Source: Planktothrix sp. FACHB-1365 (GTDB lineage Bacteria > Cyanobacteriota > Cyanobacteriia > Cyanobacteriales > Microcoleaceae). From it: 64,000 bases of DNA. The notes below the pieces were generated by a model. The model worked only from the letters and a program-made list of their open reading frames with translations. It was not told the origin of the DNA and searched no databases. Below are positions 8,677-17,047 of the stretch, piece by piece (position 1 is the first letter of the stretch; every line of letters starts with the position of its first letter). The DNA lies in contig NZ_JACJSC010000006.1 of NCBI RefSeq assembly GCF_014697575.1, forward strand, positions 62,001 through 126,000, read 5' to 3'. Made by a program: the position numbers and the translations under genes.

Positions 8677-10031
8677 AACGCTCCAGCCGCCGTTTTATCG
8701 AGAATACTACCCGATAAATGGGTCGTAATATTAGCAGCTTGTAATACAGGTAAACCCTCAATTCCGTGAGGATAATCAATCACTGTCACCGCACCATTCC
8801 CTTGTTTAAAATTCCAAAAATGCTCCGGTGGTAAATTAAATAACTGACACAAAAGGGCTTTATTAATGGCATCATGGGCAACCACTAAAATTGTTACAGG
8901 TTGATAATTATAGGTTTCAACAATTTTCTTCCAAGCGATTAAAGACCGTTGCCAAACCTGTTGTAAATTCTCCCCTTCCGGCATTTGAACCGTTTGGGGT
9001 GCTATTTTCCATTCCTGTAATAATCCAGGGTAAAGCTGTTCGATTTCCGTCTCGAATTTACCTTCCCATAACCCGTGACTAATTTCACAAAATTCCGATT
9101 CTAATTGTAATTCAATTCCTGGATGTTCTTGCAAAATAATCTCGGCGGTTTCCTTCGGACGTGCCATCGGACTTGTGACCGCAAAATCAATTTTAATGTC
9201 TTTTAAAAATTCTGCGGCTTTGCGACCTTGTTCTCGACCATTATCATTTAATGGCACATCAATTTGCCCTTGAAATTGCCCCATGCGGTTCCATTCTGTT
9301 TCCCCATGACGCACTAATAATAATCGTGGCCCTTGATGTCCCGGACGCACCGAAGGCAATTTATGACCGACGTGAGTAGTTAGGTTCATCGACTCTAATT
9401 GAACATCCGCAGGTTTCGGTAATTCTCCGGGGATAATATTAGTAAAATTCAAAATACTAATGCCACAATTAGATTGTTGTAAAGCTTGGTAAAATTGGGG
9501 TTGAATTCCCAAAGCCGTCGCAATTAAACAGCGATTAATTCCATTATGAGCTACTAATAAAACCGTTTGATTTTGATGACGGCTTAAAATTTCGCGCCAA
9601 AATTGTTTGGCTTGTTCAAATAATGCCAATACCGGGAAATGTTGTTTTTCCCCGTCCGGCGTCGGAACCTGCATCGAAAACTCATGGGGACATTCTTGCC
9701 AAGCTTGATATTCATCAGGAAACTGTTCGAGAACCACTTGACGTTCCATCCCCGCCCACAATGGTAAATCAATTTCCATCAACAAATCATGGGGCTGAAG
9801 TTGAGGTGGGTTTGACAGGCGCGTTACAATAATTTCAGCCGTTTGTTTTGCCCGTTGCAGGGGACTGCAATACAAGGCATCGAACGTCAAACCAGTCAAG
9901 GCATCACCCACTTTTTGCGCCGCCACAGAACCTTTTTCTGTTAAAACAGAGTCGTCCAAGCGACCTTGAATTCGACGTTGGGCATTATAGGTACTTTGAC
10001 CATGACGGACAAGAATTACACGGGTCGTCAT
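8673..10031 (-). CDS. Two-domain histidine phosphatase (phosphoglycerate mutase-like)
   Basis: 452-residue protein with two tandem histidine-phosphatase domains. Each has the RHG signature: ILVRHGQSTYNAQRRIQG at residues ~6-23 and LLVRHGETEWNRMGQFQG at ~238-255. Each also has its own second-half His motif (LLVAHNGINRCLI and LVVAHDAINKALL). Double-domain proteins of this type are common in cyanobacteria and usually annotated as phosphoglycerate mutase/phosphatase. They are more likely phosphatases than cofactor-dependent mutases, and the substrate is unknown. Both domains keep the catalytic His and the downstream Arg/His, so both may be active. It is divergent from the CPBP protease gene. Confidence 0.85.
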   Translation of the reverse strand: MTTRVILVRHGQSTYNAQRRIQGRLDDSVLTEKGSVAAQKVGDALTGLTFDALYCSPLQRAKQTAEIIVTRLSNPPQLQPHDLLMEIDLPLWAGMERQVVLEQFPDEYQAWQECPHEFSMQVPTPDGEKQHFPVLALFEQAKQFWREILSRHQNQTVLLVAHNGINRCLIATALGIQPQFYQALQQSNCGISILNFTNIIPGELPKPADVQLESMNLTTHVGHKLPSVRPGHQGPRLLLVRHGETEWNRMGQFQGQIDVPLNDNGREQGRKAAEFLKDIKIDFAVTSPMARPKETAEIILQEHPGIELQLESEFCEISHGLWEGKFETEIEQLYPGLLQEWKIAPQTVQMPEGENLQQVWQRSLIAWKKIVETYNYQPVTILVVAHDAINKALLCQLFNLPPEHFWNFKQGNGAVTVIDYPHGIEGLPVLQAANITTHLSGSILDKTAAGAL

Positions 10032-10176
10032 TTTTTAATTGAGGAGTTGGACTTTTAAACTAGAGTTGAGCCGAATTTAAGCCAGATGTCATTGTACCTT
10101 GTTTAGGACAGCATCAGTTAAAATATTGTGTTTCTGGCTCAAACTCGGTAATGTTTTACCCTCACGCTTGGAACTC

Positions 10177-11688
10177 ATGACACTAAAACGCTGGATTTTA
10201 GCAATTTTAACAGTAGTAGCGGTTAGCTTTTTGAGTTTATCTTTACTTGATAGTTGGACTCAACCGCAAATTCAAAGCCGTTTGGAATTATATCAAACCA
10301 ATTTACTACTTCATGCCTCCCAATGGCAAGGCCAGGGAACGCAAGAGGAAAGTTTAATGACATTGAAGGAGAATTTAATTGGCAAAACTCCCGTAGAGGA
10401 AGCTTATAAGCAATATCAACAGGTACAAGACTCTGCTGAAAAAAGTTTAGCCAAAGTTCAAGCCAATGAAACTTCAATTGCACCGGATTCTTTAAAACAA
10501 TTGCAACAACTGAATCAGGATTTACAATTGCAAATTGGCATCTTACAAACTCAGTTAGAACAACCCGATAAAGCCTTAAAAACCTGGAAGGATTTAATCG
10601 AACCTCAAGACCGTGAATTTCTTGTTTCTCCGGCTGAAAAAATGACAGCACAAGTGTTAACGGGATTATGGAAAACTCCCGCCCGATTATTACCCGATGC
10701 TGAACCGATTTTACAAAAACAGTTAGACGGTTGGTTTCGTTATCAAGCTTTAGTTAAGCTCTATACCTTACAACAGCGTCCAGAAGCATTAGTTGCTTTA
10801 GAAACCCAAGAACAACAACGGGCAGAACAAGCGGTTGTTAAGTTAATCATTGTGAGTGCAATTCCAGGAATGGGATTAGTTATTGGGCTTTTATTAGCTA
10901 TTGTTTTAGGCATTCAAACCCTTCTCAAAGGGAAGTCTTCTATCCTTGCAACAAATATGGATGTTGCTTGGTTAATTCCTTGGAATGGAGAAACAATTTT
11001 ACAAGTTTTTGTGGTGGGATTTGCTTTACTAGGTCAACTGTTTATTCCCCTAACTTTAAGAGCGATTTTCCAAGAGTTAAATATTCAACCCAGTAGTTTT
11101 GAAATTAGGACTCAAGCGGTTTATATTTTAATCACCTATCTATTATTAATGATAGGGGGATTTTCGGTTTTGTATGTTTCAATTAAACCCTATTTTCCTT
11201 TGCCCGAAGGCTGGTTTACCCTAAACTTTAAAGGAAATTGGTTTCTCTGGGGTTTAGGGGGGTATTTCGTCGCTTTACCGTTGGTGATTTTAGTTTCTTT
11301 AATTAATCAGAAACTTTGGGATGGACAGGGGGGCAGTAATCCGTTATTACCCATTGCCTTAGAAAGTCGGGATAGTGTAGCGTTAACGATCTTTTTTATT
11401 ACCGCATCTATCGCTGCTCCAATCTTTGAAGAAATTATGTTTCGAGGATTTTTATTACCGTCCTTAACTCGTTATTTACCTCTAGGGAGTGCGATTATTT
11501 TAAGTGGGTTTTTATTCGCCGCCGCCCACTTAAATATTTCGGAAGTTTTACCGTTAATGACGTTAGGAATTGTGCTAGGGTTTGTGTATACGCGATCGCG
11601 CAATTTATTAGCCTCTATGTTCATGCACGGTCTATGGAATAGTGGCACTTTGTTGAGTTTGTATATTCTCGGAAGTGGGGGAAGTTAG
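10177..11688 (+). CDS. CPBP-family intramembrane glutamic endopeptidase
   Basis: Membrane protein of ~503 residues. It has an N-terminal membrane anchor (ILAILTVVAVSFLSLSLL), a ~190-residue soluble region rich in Gln/Leu heptads that looks coiled-coil, and then eight or so hydrophobic segments. The CPBP (Abi, Rce1-like) motifs are in the last third: PIFEEIMFRGFLLP (EExxxR), then SGFLFAAAHLN with the second His. These proteases cleave within membranes or process prenylated/secreted peptides in other organisms; the cyanobacterial substrate is unknown. I chose the ATG at 10177 (MTLKRWILAIL) over a TTG at 10099. Confidence 0.85.
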   Translation: MTLKRWILAILTVVAVSFLSLSLLDSWTQPQIQSRLELYQTNLLLHASQWQGQGTQEESLMTLKENLIGKTPVEEAYKQYQQVQDSAEKSLAKVQANETSIAPDSLKQLQQLNQDLQLQIGILQTQLEQPDKALKTWKDLIEPQDREFLVSPAEKMTAQVLTGLWKTPARLLPDAEPILQKQLDGWFRYQALVKLYTLQQRPEALVALETQEQQRAEQAVVKLIIVSAIPGMGLVIGLLLAIVLGIQTLLKGKSSILATNMDVAWLIPWNGETILQVFVVGFALLGQLFIPLTLRAIFQELNIQPSSFEIRTQAVYILITYLLLMIGGFSVLYVSIKPYFPLPEGWFTLNFKGNWFLWGLGGYFVALPLVILVSLINQKLWDGQGGSNPLLPIALESRDSVALTIFFITASIAAPIFEEIMFRGFLLPSLTRYLPLGSAIILSGFLFAAAHLNISEVLPLMTLGIVLGFVYTRSRNLLASMFMHGLWNSGTLLSLYILGSGGS

Positions 11689-11745
11689 ACGAATAATAAG
11701 CGAAACAATTCTATTTGTAAAAAGTCAGATTTTATGAGAGGATTA

Positions 11746-11786
11746 AGGTAGAGATGCAATATTTTGTATCTCTACTTCTGGTTTCT
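11746..11786. repeat. Decayed palindromic dispersed element
   Basis: GTAGAGATGCAATATTTTG continues into TATCTCTAC, a dyad whose arms match the GTAGAGACG...CGTCTCTAC palindromes at 48.6, 52.3 and 63.2 kb. It appears to be a mutated member of the same family, placed before the RloA-like gene. Confidence 0.5.
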
Positions 11787-11812
11787 GAACAAGAAGGATC
11801 AGGATCTTAACC

Positions 11813-13234
11813 ATGTTAGTTCAAGTCACCCTAGAGAATGTTTTATCGTTCAAGGAAGAAACGACTTTTAGTATGGTCGGTGTTAACAGTGACCTCAATC
11901 ATGTCCATCATCTTGCTACTGAACAAGCGGGTAAAGGACGGTCATTGTTACCCATTTCTGCCCTCTATGGTGCTAATGCCGCAGGTAAATCTAATCTGAT
12001 TAAAGCGATTGATTTTGCCAAAGATTTAATTGTAGATGGGACAAGGGGAGTACAAACTATTCCTGTCTCTCCATTTAAGTTGAGTGACTCTAATAAAAAG
12101 CCTAGCAAATTTCAATTTATTTTTACCTATCAAGGAAGTCTTTATTCCTATGGATTTAAGTTAAATAAAACTCAGATTTTTGAAGAATGGCTTTATGTGA
12201 CACCGAAAGATAAAAAACGAGAAGTTCTATTTTTTGAGCGCCTGACCAATGAGAACAAAATAACAGAAGTAGAATATGGGCTGAGTCTTAAAGGGAGAAA
12301 CTCAAAATATAAACAATTTCTCGATTTTATTGCCCAAGGAACTCGTCCTAATCAATTATTTTTGACGGAAGCTTTAGACCGGAATGTTGAGACGCTAAAA
12401 CCTGTTATTGATTGGTTTAAAAATGTATTGACAATTATTCCAGCAGAATCTAGTTATCAAGGTTTAGAGTTAGGAATTTTAAGTAGCCAAGAATTTACGG
12501 ATTTTCTGAGGAATTTTCTCAAATTCGCCGATACAGGAATTGATTCAATCGGAACAGAAGAAGTAGAGTTTAATCTGGATGTGATTTTACCTGATATTCC
12601 AGAAAATATGAGGAAAGAAATCCTCCAAGAAATGCTCAAAGCCAGTGAAAACTCTATTTCAATGATTGAAAGTCATTTGGGTAAACGATATCTTTTAATC
12701 AAAAGAGAAGAAGGTCAGTTAAGTTTAATTCAACTCCGAACTCAACATCGAGATGATCAAGGTGTTCTAATTGACTTCTCAATGGAAGAAGAATCAGAAG
12801 GAACACAGCGTTTAATCAACTTAATTCCCCTCCTATTTATCCTGCAAGAAAATCCTGAAAAAGTGATTTTTTTGGATGAATTAGACCGTAGACTTCATCC
12901 TCTGCTCTCGCGTAGATTTGTTGAAATGGCTCTACAATGTAGAAATCCTAATAGTCAGAGTCAACTTATTTTTACAACTCATGATACTAATTTATTAGAT
13001 TTAGAACTTTTACGAAAAGATGAAATTTGGTTTGTTGAAAAAAATCAACAAGGTGCATCTCATCTTTATTCTTTAGCTGAATTTAAAATTTCACCTGATG
13101 TTAAAATTGAAAAAGGTTATTTTAATGGTCGATTTGGCGCAATTCCTTTTTTTGGGGATATTCGGAATTTAGGATGGCTTAAGTGTCAAACCGAGGGATC
13201 TGAAAAAACTGCTATCAACCATGGGAAAGATTAA
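11813..13234 (+). CDS. RloA-like defence ATPase (AAA/ABC-type)
   Basis: 473-residue ATPase with an intact ABC/SMC-like core. It shows Walker A LYGANAAGKSNLIKAI (residues ~59-74), a signature-like MEEESEGTQRLINLIPLL, Walker B VIFLDELDRRLHPLLSRR and the H-loop LIFTTHDTNLLD. The C-terminus, KGYFNGRFGAIPFFGDI, is characteristic of RloA/AbiL-type ATPases encoded with RloB. The last 14 bases overlap the start of a RloB-like reading frame, the coupling expected of that two-gene system, but the RloB frame is broken. An RBS-like AAGGATCAGGA precedes the ATG. The ATPase is therefore probably a survivor of an inactivated abortive-infection-type module, unless it has been recruited elsewhere. Confidence 0.75.
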   Translation: MLVQVTLENVLSFKEETTFSMVGVNSDLNHVHHLATEQAGKGRSLLPISALYGANAAGKSNLIKAIDFAKDLIVDGTRGVQTIPVSPFKLSDSNKKPSKFQFIFTYQGSLYSYGFKLNKTQIFEEWLYVTPKDKKREVLFFERLTNENKITEVEYGLSLKGRNSKYKQFLDFIAQGTRPNQLFLTEALDRNVETLKPVIDWFKNVLTIIPAESSYQGLELGILSSQEFTDFLRNFLKFADTGIDSIGTEEVEFNLDVILPDIPENMRKEILQEMLKASENSISMIESHLGKRYLLIKREEGQLSLIQLRTQHRDDQGVLIDFSMEEESEGTQRLINLIPLLFILQENPEKVIFLDELDRRLHPLLSRRFVEMALQCRNPNSQSQLIFTTHDTNLLDLELLRKDEIWFVEKNQQGASHLYSLAEFKISPDVKIEKGYFNGRFGAIPFFGDIRNLGWLKCQTEGSEKTAINHGKD

Positions 13235-13567
13235 TCGAACTAAACTACTAGATCGCAAATATAATAATCGAGATGCAAGGCTTTTTATTATTGCTACGGA
13301 AGGGCGGGATACCGAAAAACAATATTTCCAGGGGATGTTTCATGACTCTCGAATCAAAATAGAAGTATTATCAACTGGAGAAGATGATAAAATTTAGGCA
13401 GTTATCAAAAAAGTAATCTGAATCTGGATGTTTACAAAAACCATATTCAAGAAGCTGTTCAACGAGCTAAAACCTTACACCCCAGACCCCAACAAAACTG
13501 GCCGCCTACACCAGGATCTCACGTTTATCGGGTTGTAGAAATCATTCTCAAAGTTATAACCCCCTAA
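13221..13567 (+). pseudogene. Broken rloB-like gene (defence partner of the RloA-like ATPase)
   Basis: An ATG at 13221 opens a frame whose N-terminus is RloB-like: after MGKINRTKLLDRK comes LFIIATEGRDTEKQYF, the TEGxxTExxYF signature of RloB's Toprim-like fold. A stop occurs at 13395-13397 after only 58 codons. Beyond it, in another frame and up to the stop at 13565-13567, a RloB-like C-terminus can still be read: YKNHIQEAVQRAKTLHPRP, then NWPPTPGSHVYRVVEIIL. The full family is about 200 residues. The central part carrying the remaining acidic Toprim residues is missing, so this is an internal deletion plus frameshift rather than a simple point stop. Loss of the effector while the ATPase stays open suggests recent decay. 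Confidence 0.72.
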
Positions 13568-13624
13568 TTTCAACAGAAAATTAAACTATATTAAGAAATG
13601 TTAAGCCATTGAGGATCAGGACGG

Positions 13625-15145
13625 GTGAACACGGGACGACGGGTGATTGTGATTGGGGCGGGAATTGGGGGATTAACCGCCGGGGCATTATTAGCTTATC
13701 GAGGATATTCTGTTTTAATCTTAGACCAAGCCATCGTACCCGGAGGGTGTGCTTCCACCTTTCAACGTCGGGGGTTTACCTTTGATGTGGGGGCGACTCA
13801 GGTAGCGGGTCTGGAACCGGGTGGCATTCATCACCGCATTTTCACGGAGTTAGGAATAGAATTGCCCGCCGCCACCCCCTGTGATCCCGCTTGTGCCGTA
13901 TTTTTACCCGGAGAAACCGAACCCATTCAGGTATGGAGAGATCCGCAAAAATGGCAACAGGAACGACAACGGCAATTTCCGGGGAGTGAACCGTTTTGGC
14001 AGTTAATGGCGACGTTATTTGAGGCGAGTTGGCGGTTTCAAAGCCGTGACCCTGTGTTACCGCCTCGGAATTTATGGGATTTGGGACAGTTAATTCAGGC
14101 GGTGCGTTCCGATACCTTAATTACCTTACCTTTTGCTTTGATGACGGTGGCTGATGCCCTACGGTTATATAATTTACAGGGCAATCTTCGCCTCAAAACC
14201 TTTTTAGATTTACAACTGAAGTTATATTCTCAAGTAGATACGGAAGAAACGGCTTTATTGTACGCAGCAACGGCGTTAGGCGTGTCTCAGGAACCTCAAG
14301 GATTATCTCACCTAAAAGAGAGTATGCAGGTGTTAAGCGATCGCTTAGTTGAAGCCTTAGAACGAGATGGCGGTAAACTCTTAATGCGGCATACCGTTGA
14401 AGCCATTGAAACAGAAAACGGTCAAGCCGTCGCCGTTAGAATAAGAAATCAAAAAACTGGAGAAGTTTGGCGAGAAAGGGCGGATCAAATTGTTGCTAAT
14501 GTCACGGTACAGAATTTAATTCAATTGTTAGATGAAAAGCCTAAAAAATCCCGCCCGACTTTATCGATTTCATTTCCTTTATATCAACGAAGAATTAAAA
14601 AATTACCGCCTGCATCTGGCGCATTTGTGATTTATTTAGGAGTACAACAACAAGCGATTCCAGCCAATTGTCCTCCCCATTTACAATTTCTCTATGATTA
14701 TCAAGGCGTTATTGGCGAAAATAATTCTTTATTTGTATCAGTCAGCCACCCCGAAGACGGACGAGCACCTGAAGGACAAGCTACAATTATTGCTTCTAGT
14801 TTTACCGATACTCAACAATGGTGGCAGTGTTCAGATTATCAACCATTAAAACAACAGTATACAGACACCGCTATTAACCGTTTAAGGTCTTACTTTGACT
14901 TAACCCCAGAAACAATTATTTACCAAGAAGCCGCCACCCCTCGCACCTTTGAACGCTATACTGCTCGTGATCAAGGAGTCGTTGGGGGAGTAGGTCAACG
15001 ACTCTCCACCTTTGGGCCCTTTGGATTAGCAAATCGTACCCCCATTAAACACCTTTGGTTAGTGGGAGATTCTACCCATCCCGGTGAGGGAACCGCAGGG
15101 GTTTCCTATTCCGCTTTAACCGTTGTTCGACAAATTGAAGCTTAG
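13625..15145 (+). CDS. crtD: FAD-dependent carotenoid desaturase, probably CrtD (C-3',4' desaturase)
   Basis: 506-residue CrtI-family flavoprotein. The N-terminal FAD dinucleotide fold is explicit: VIVIGAGIGGLTAGALLAYRG, then the second motif LDQAIVPGGCASTFQRRGF. The C-terminal FAD-binding segment is HLWLVGDSTHPGEGTAGVSY. The stretch FDVGATQVAGLEPGGIHHRI resembles the cyanobacterial C-3',4' desaturase used in making myxol glycosides, rather than the carotene cis-isomerase CrtH, whose equivalent segment differs. CrtH or another CrtI relative remains possible. The start is GTG at 13625, preceded by GAGGATCAGGAC. It stands alone between the broken rloB and the glycan cluster. Confidence 0.68.
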   Translation: MNTGRRVIVIGAGIGGLTAGALLAYRGYSVLILDQAIVPGGCASTFQRRGFTFDVGATQVAGLEPGGIHHRIFTELGIELPAATPCDPACAVFLPGETEPIQVWRDPQKWQQERQRQFPGSEPFWQLMATLFEASWRFQSRDPVLPPRNLWDLGQLIQAVRSDTLITLPFALMTVADALRLYNLQGNLRLKTFLDLQLKLYSQVDTEETALLYAATALGVSQEPQGLSHLKESMQVLSDRLVEALERDGGKLLMRHTVEAIETENGQAVAVRIRNQKTGEVWRERADQIVANVTVQNLIQLLDEKPKKSRPTLSISFPLYQRRIKKLPPASGAFVIYLGVQQQAIPANCPPHLQFLYDYQGVIGENNSLFVSVSHPEDGRAPEGQATIIASSFTDTQQWWQCSDYQPLKQQYTDTAINRLRSYFDLTPETIIYQEAATPRTFERYTARDQGVVGGVGQRLSTFGPFGLANRTPIKHLWLVGDSTHPGEGTAGVSYSALTVVRQIEA

Positions 15146-15683
15146 AATTCTGATATAGTAATCCTATTTGAGTTGTGTTCCAAATTCCTGAGAAAAAGGG
15201 AACAGGAACTGCGATTGACTGGGAACAGAGATAATACTTCTGCTTATTCTTAATTTTTATTCTGAAGATATCTGTTGAAACAGAATTGACAATTGTGTAA
15301 TAATGATTAAAAATTTATGGTAGAAGGTGCTTTAAGCATTAAAAATGTATAAATCACGACAAAATCTGATTTCCTGGTTGCTTCTAAGCTTACTCCGATA
15401 TCATTATTAAGCTCTGTTTATTACCTCCCCCATTATGGAAGAACTCTACTAAATTTCTAGTAAAAATATTCTTATTTTTGATACGGTTTAATTGATCTGT
15501 AATACTTTTAGTTGCCAGTATAGCCAAAACTCTGAAAAAAAGCTAGAATACAGATCAGGGAATAGTCATCTACCAGAAGAAGGATTTGGGGTTAAAATAA
15601 GCACAGTAGGTTTCAAACCATCAGGATGGCAGACTCACCTAAGACAATTTAATGAATACCCGGAGTTGGGGATTGATTTCAGA
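15146..15683. other. Non-coding gap before the glycan cluster
   Basis: 538 bp without a convincing gene. The left part (15153-15239) is one copy of a dispersed repeat, whose inverted partner is at 32151-32222. An open frame from a TTG at 15492 runs into the glycosyltransferase, but its first 64 codons look like chance sequence. The rest is AT-rich and presumably carries the promoter of the cluster; no clear -10/-35 pair could be chosen. Confidence 0.6.
15153..15239 (+). repeat. Dispersed repeat, left copy (inverted partner at 32.2 kb)
   Basis: The first ~28 bases (containing AATCCTATTTGAGTTGTGTT) match the complement of 32193-32222 with one substitution. After a variable middle, both copies continue with AACTGGGAACAG-like and GATAATACTT sequence. 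The two copies face each other across the 16-kb glycan cluster. Confidence 0.65.
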
Positions 15684-16886
15684 ATGAAAAAACACAATCA
15701 AGTCATTATGGTTGGCCCTTCTCTGTCTGAACAAGGGGGAATGGGAACTGTAGAAAAGCTAATTATGAACACAGGATACACTGGGTTCACCATTAAGCAT
15801 ATTAATACTTGGAATGGGAAATCGAGTTCTTTTAAAAGATTTAATCAAATCAAAGTATTTACCTTGGCTTTTTTGACTTTTTTAGGATATTTATCTCAAA
15901 ATGAAGTTGATATTGTTCATTTACACATCTCAGAACGGGGCAGTATTGTTCGTAAAGGAATTATTGCTTTAGCTTGTATTATTGCGAAGAAACCTTTTAT
16001 TCTTCATGCTCATGGTTGTGAATTTCATGAATTTTATCAAGAACTCCCTCCACTGATTCAACGCCTCGTTACTAGACTCTTTAGACGTTCTGCTTGTTTG
16101 ATTGCTTTATCTGAAAGTTGGAGAAACTATTATATTGAGACTTGCCATCTCACGCCCGAAAAAGTGATTGTTTTGAATAATCCTGTAATCCTAGCGGATG
16201 AATGGCAGAAAGAGCCTAACCCTGAGCAACTCAAATTCGTTTTTTTAGGAAAAATTAACAAACGTAAAGGAATTTTTGATTTACTGACAGCCTTTGCTAA
16301 CCTGAAACCGGATTGCAGAAATAAAGTTGAATTAGTGTTAGCCGGAACCGGAGAGGTTGAAGACGCTCAAAATTTAGCGACCCAATTAGGAATTCAAGAG
16401 CAAGTCGTTTTTCCGGGTTGGATTAACCAACAGCAACGAGATAAATTATTAGCTCAAAGCCATGTTATGTTGCTTCCCTCTTATAATGAAGGATTACCCA
16501 TGGCTATTTTAGAAGCGATGAGTTGGGGACTTCCGGTAATTACCACTCCAGTGGGGGGTATTCCTGAAGTCATTAAGCACGGAGAAACGGGATTATTAGT
16601 TAACCCTGGTAATATCCAAGAGTTAACAGATGCAATGCAGTCTGTAATTGAAAATCCATCCTTGAGATTATCTTTAGGTTTGGCTGCCTATGAGCGGGTA
16701 AAACCTTTGTCTATTGAGCATTACAGCGATGTCTTATTTAAGCTCTATAGTTTGATTCTCGAACACTACAGAAACCCAAAGCTAGGAAACGTCAGCCTCC
16801 AATCTGATGAGCAACCAACACAACCCATCATGTCCGAGAAATTCTATTACAATCTAGGTAAAGCAGAAAAATCAGACAATTTTTAG
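15684..16886 (+). CDS. Family 4 glycosyltransferase
   Basis: GT-B fold, GT4-type glycosyltransferase of ~400 residues. The N-terminus, QVIMVGPSLSEQGGMGTVE, has the glycine-rich acceptor loop. The C-terminal donor domain is typical: FVFLGKINKRKGIFDLLTAF, VVFPGWINQQQRDKLL, LPSYNEGLPMAILEAMSWG with the EGLPMAILEAM nucleotide-sugar site, and VGGIPEVIKHGETGLLV. I start at the ATG at 15684 because the longer TTG frame adds a non-homologous leader. It is first in a + strand run of glycan genes and probably adds a sugar to the lipid-linked repeat unit. The donor cannot be told. Confidence 0.85.
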   Translation: MKKHNQVIMVGPSLSEQGGMGTVEKLIMNTGYTGFTIKHINTWNGKSSSFKRFNQIKVFTLAFLTFLGYLSQNEVDIVHLHISERGSIVRKGIIALACIIAKKPFILHAHGCEFHEFYQELPPLIQRLVTRLFRRSACLIALSESWRNYYIETCHLTPEKVIVLNNPVILADEWQKEPNPEQLKFVFLGKINKRKGIFDLLTAFANLKPDCRNKVELVLAGTGEVEDAQNLATQLGIQEQVVFPGWINQQQRDKLLAQSHVMLLPSYNEGLPMAILEAMSWGLPVITTPVGGIPEVIKHGETGLLVNPGNIQELTDAMQSVIENPSLRLSLGLAAYERVKPLSIEHYSDVLFKLYSLILEHYRNPKLGNVSLQSDEQPTQPIMSEKFYYNLGKAEKSDNF

Positions 16887-16969
16887 CTTTAGCTACTAAA
16901 ATTGTGGTGAACACAAGGTTGTGTGGTATCGAATGGGATGGCATCAAAAGCCCATCCTATAAACAAAAT

Positions 16970-16984
16970 TTGAGGTATCCTCAA
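16970..16984. terminator. Short perfect hairpin between GT4 and wzc-like genes
   Basis: TTGAGGTATCCTCAA is a 6-bp perfect stem with a 3-nt loop. A second small stem, GGATGG...CCATCC, lies just upstream. There is no T-run, so it could be a weak terminator, an RNA processing site or nothing. Confidence 0.3.
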
Positions 16985-17047
16985 CCTTGAGCCTAAAGAT
17001 GTGCCAAAGCACGTCAGTATACAAAACAGGTAAGCTATTCAGCACCT

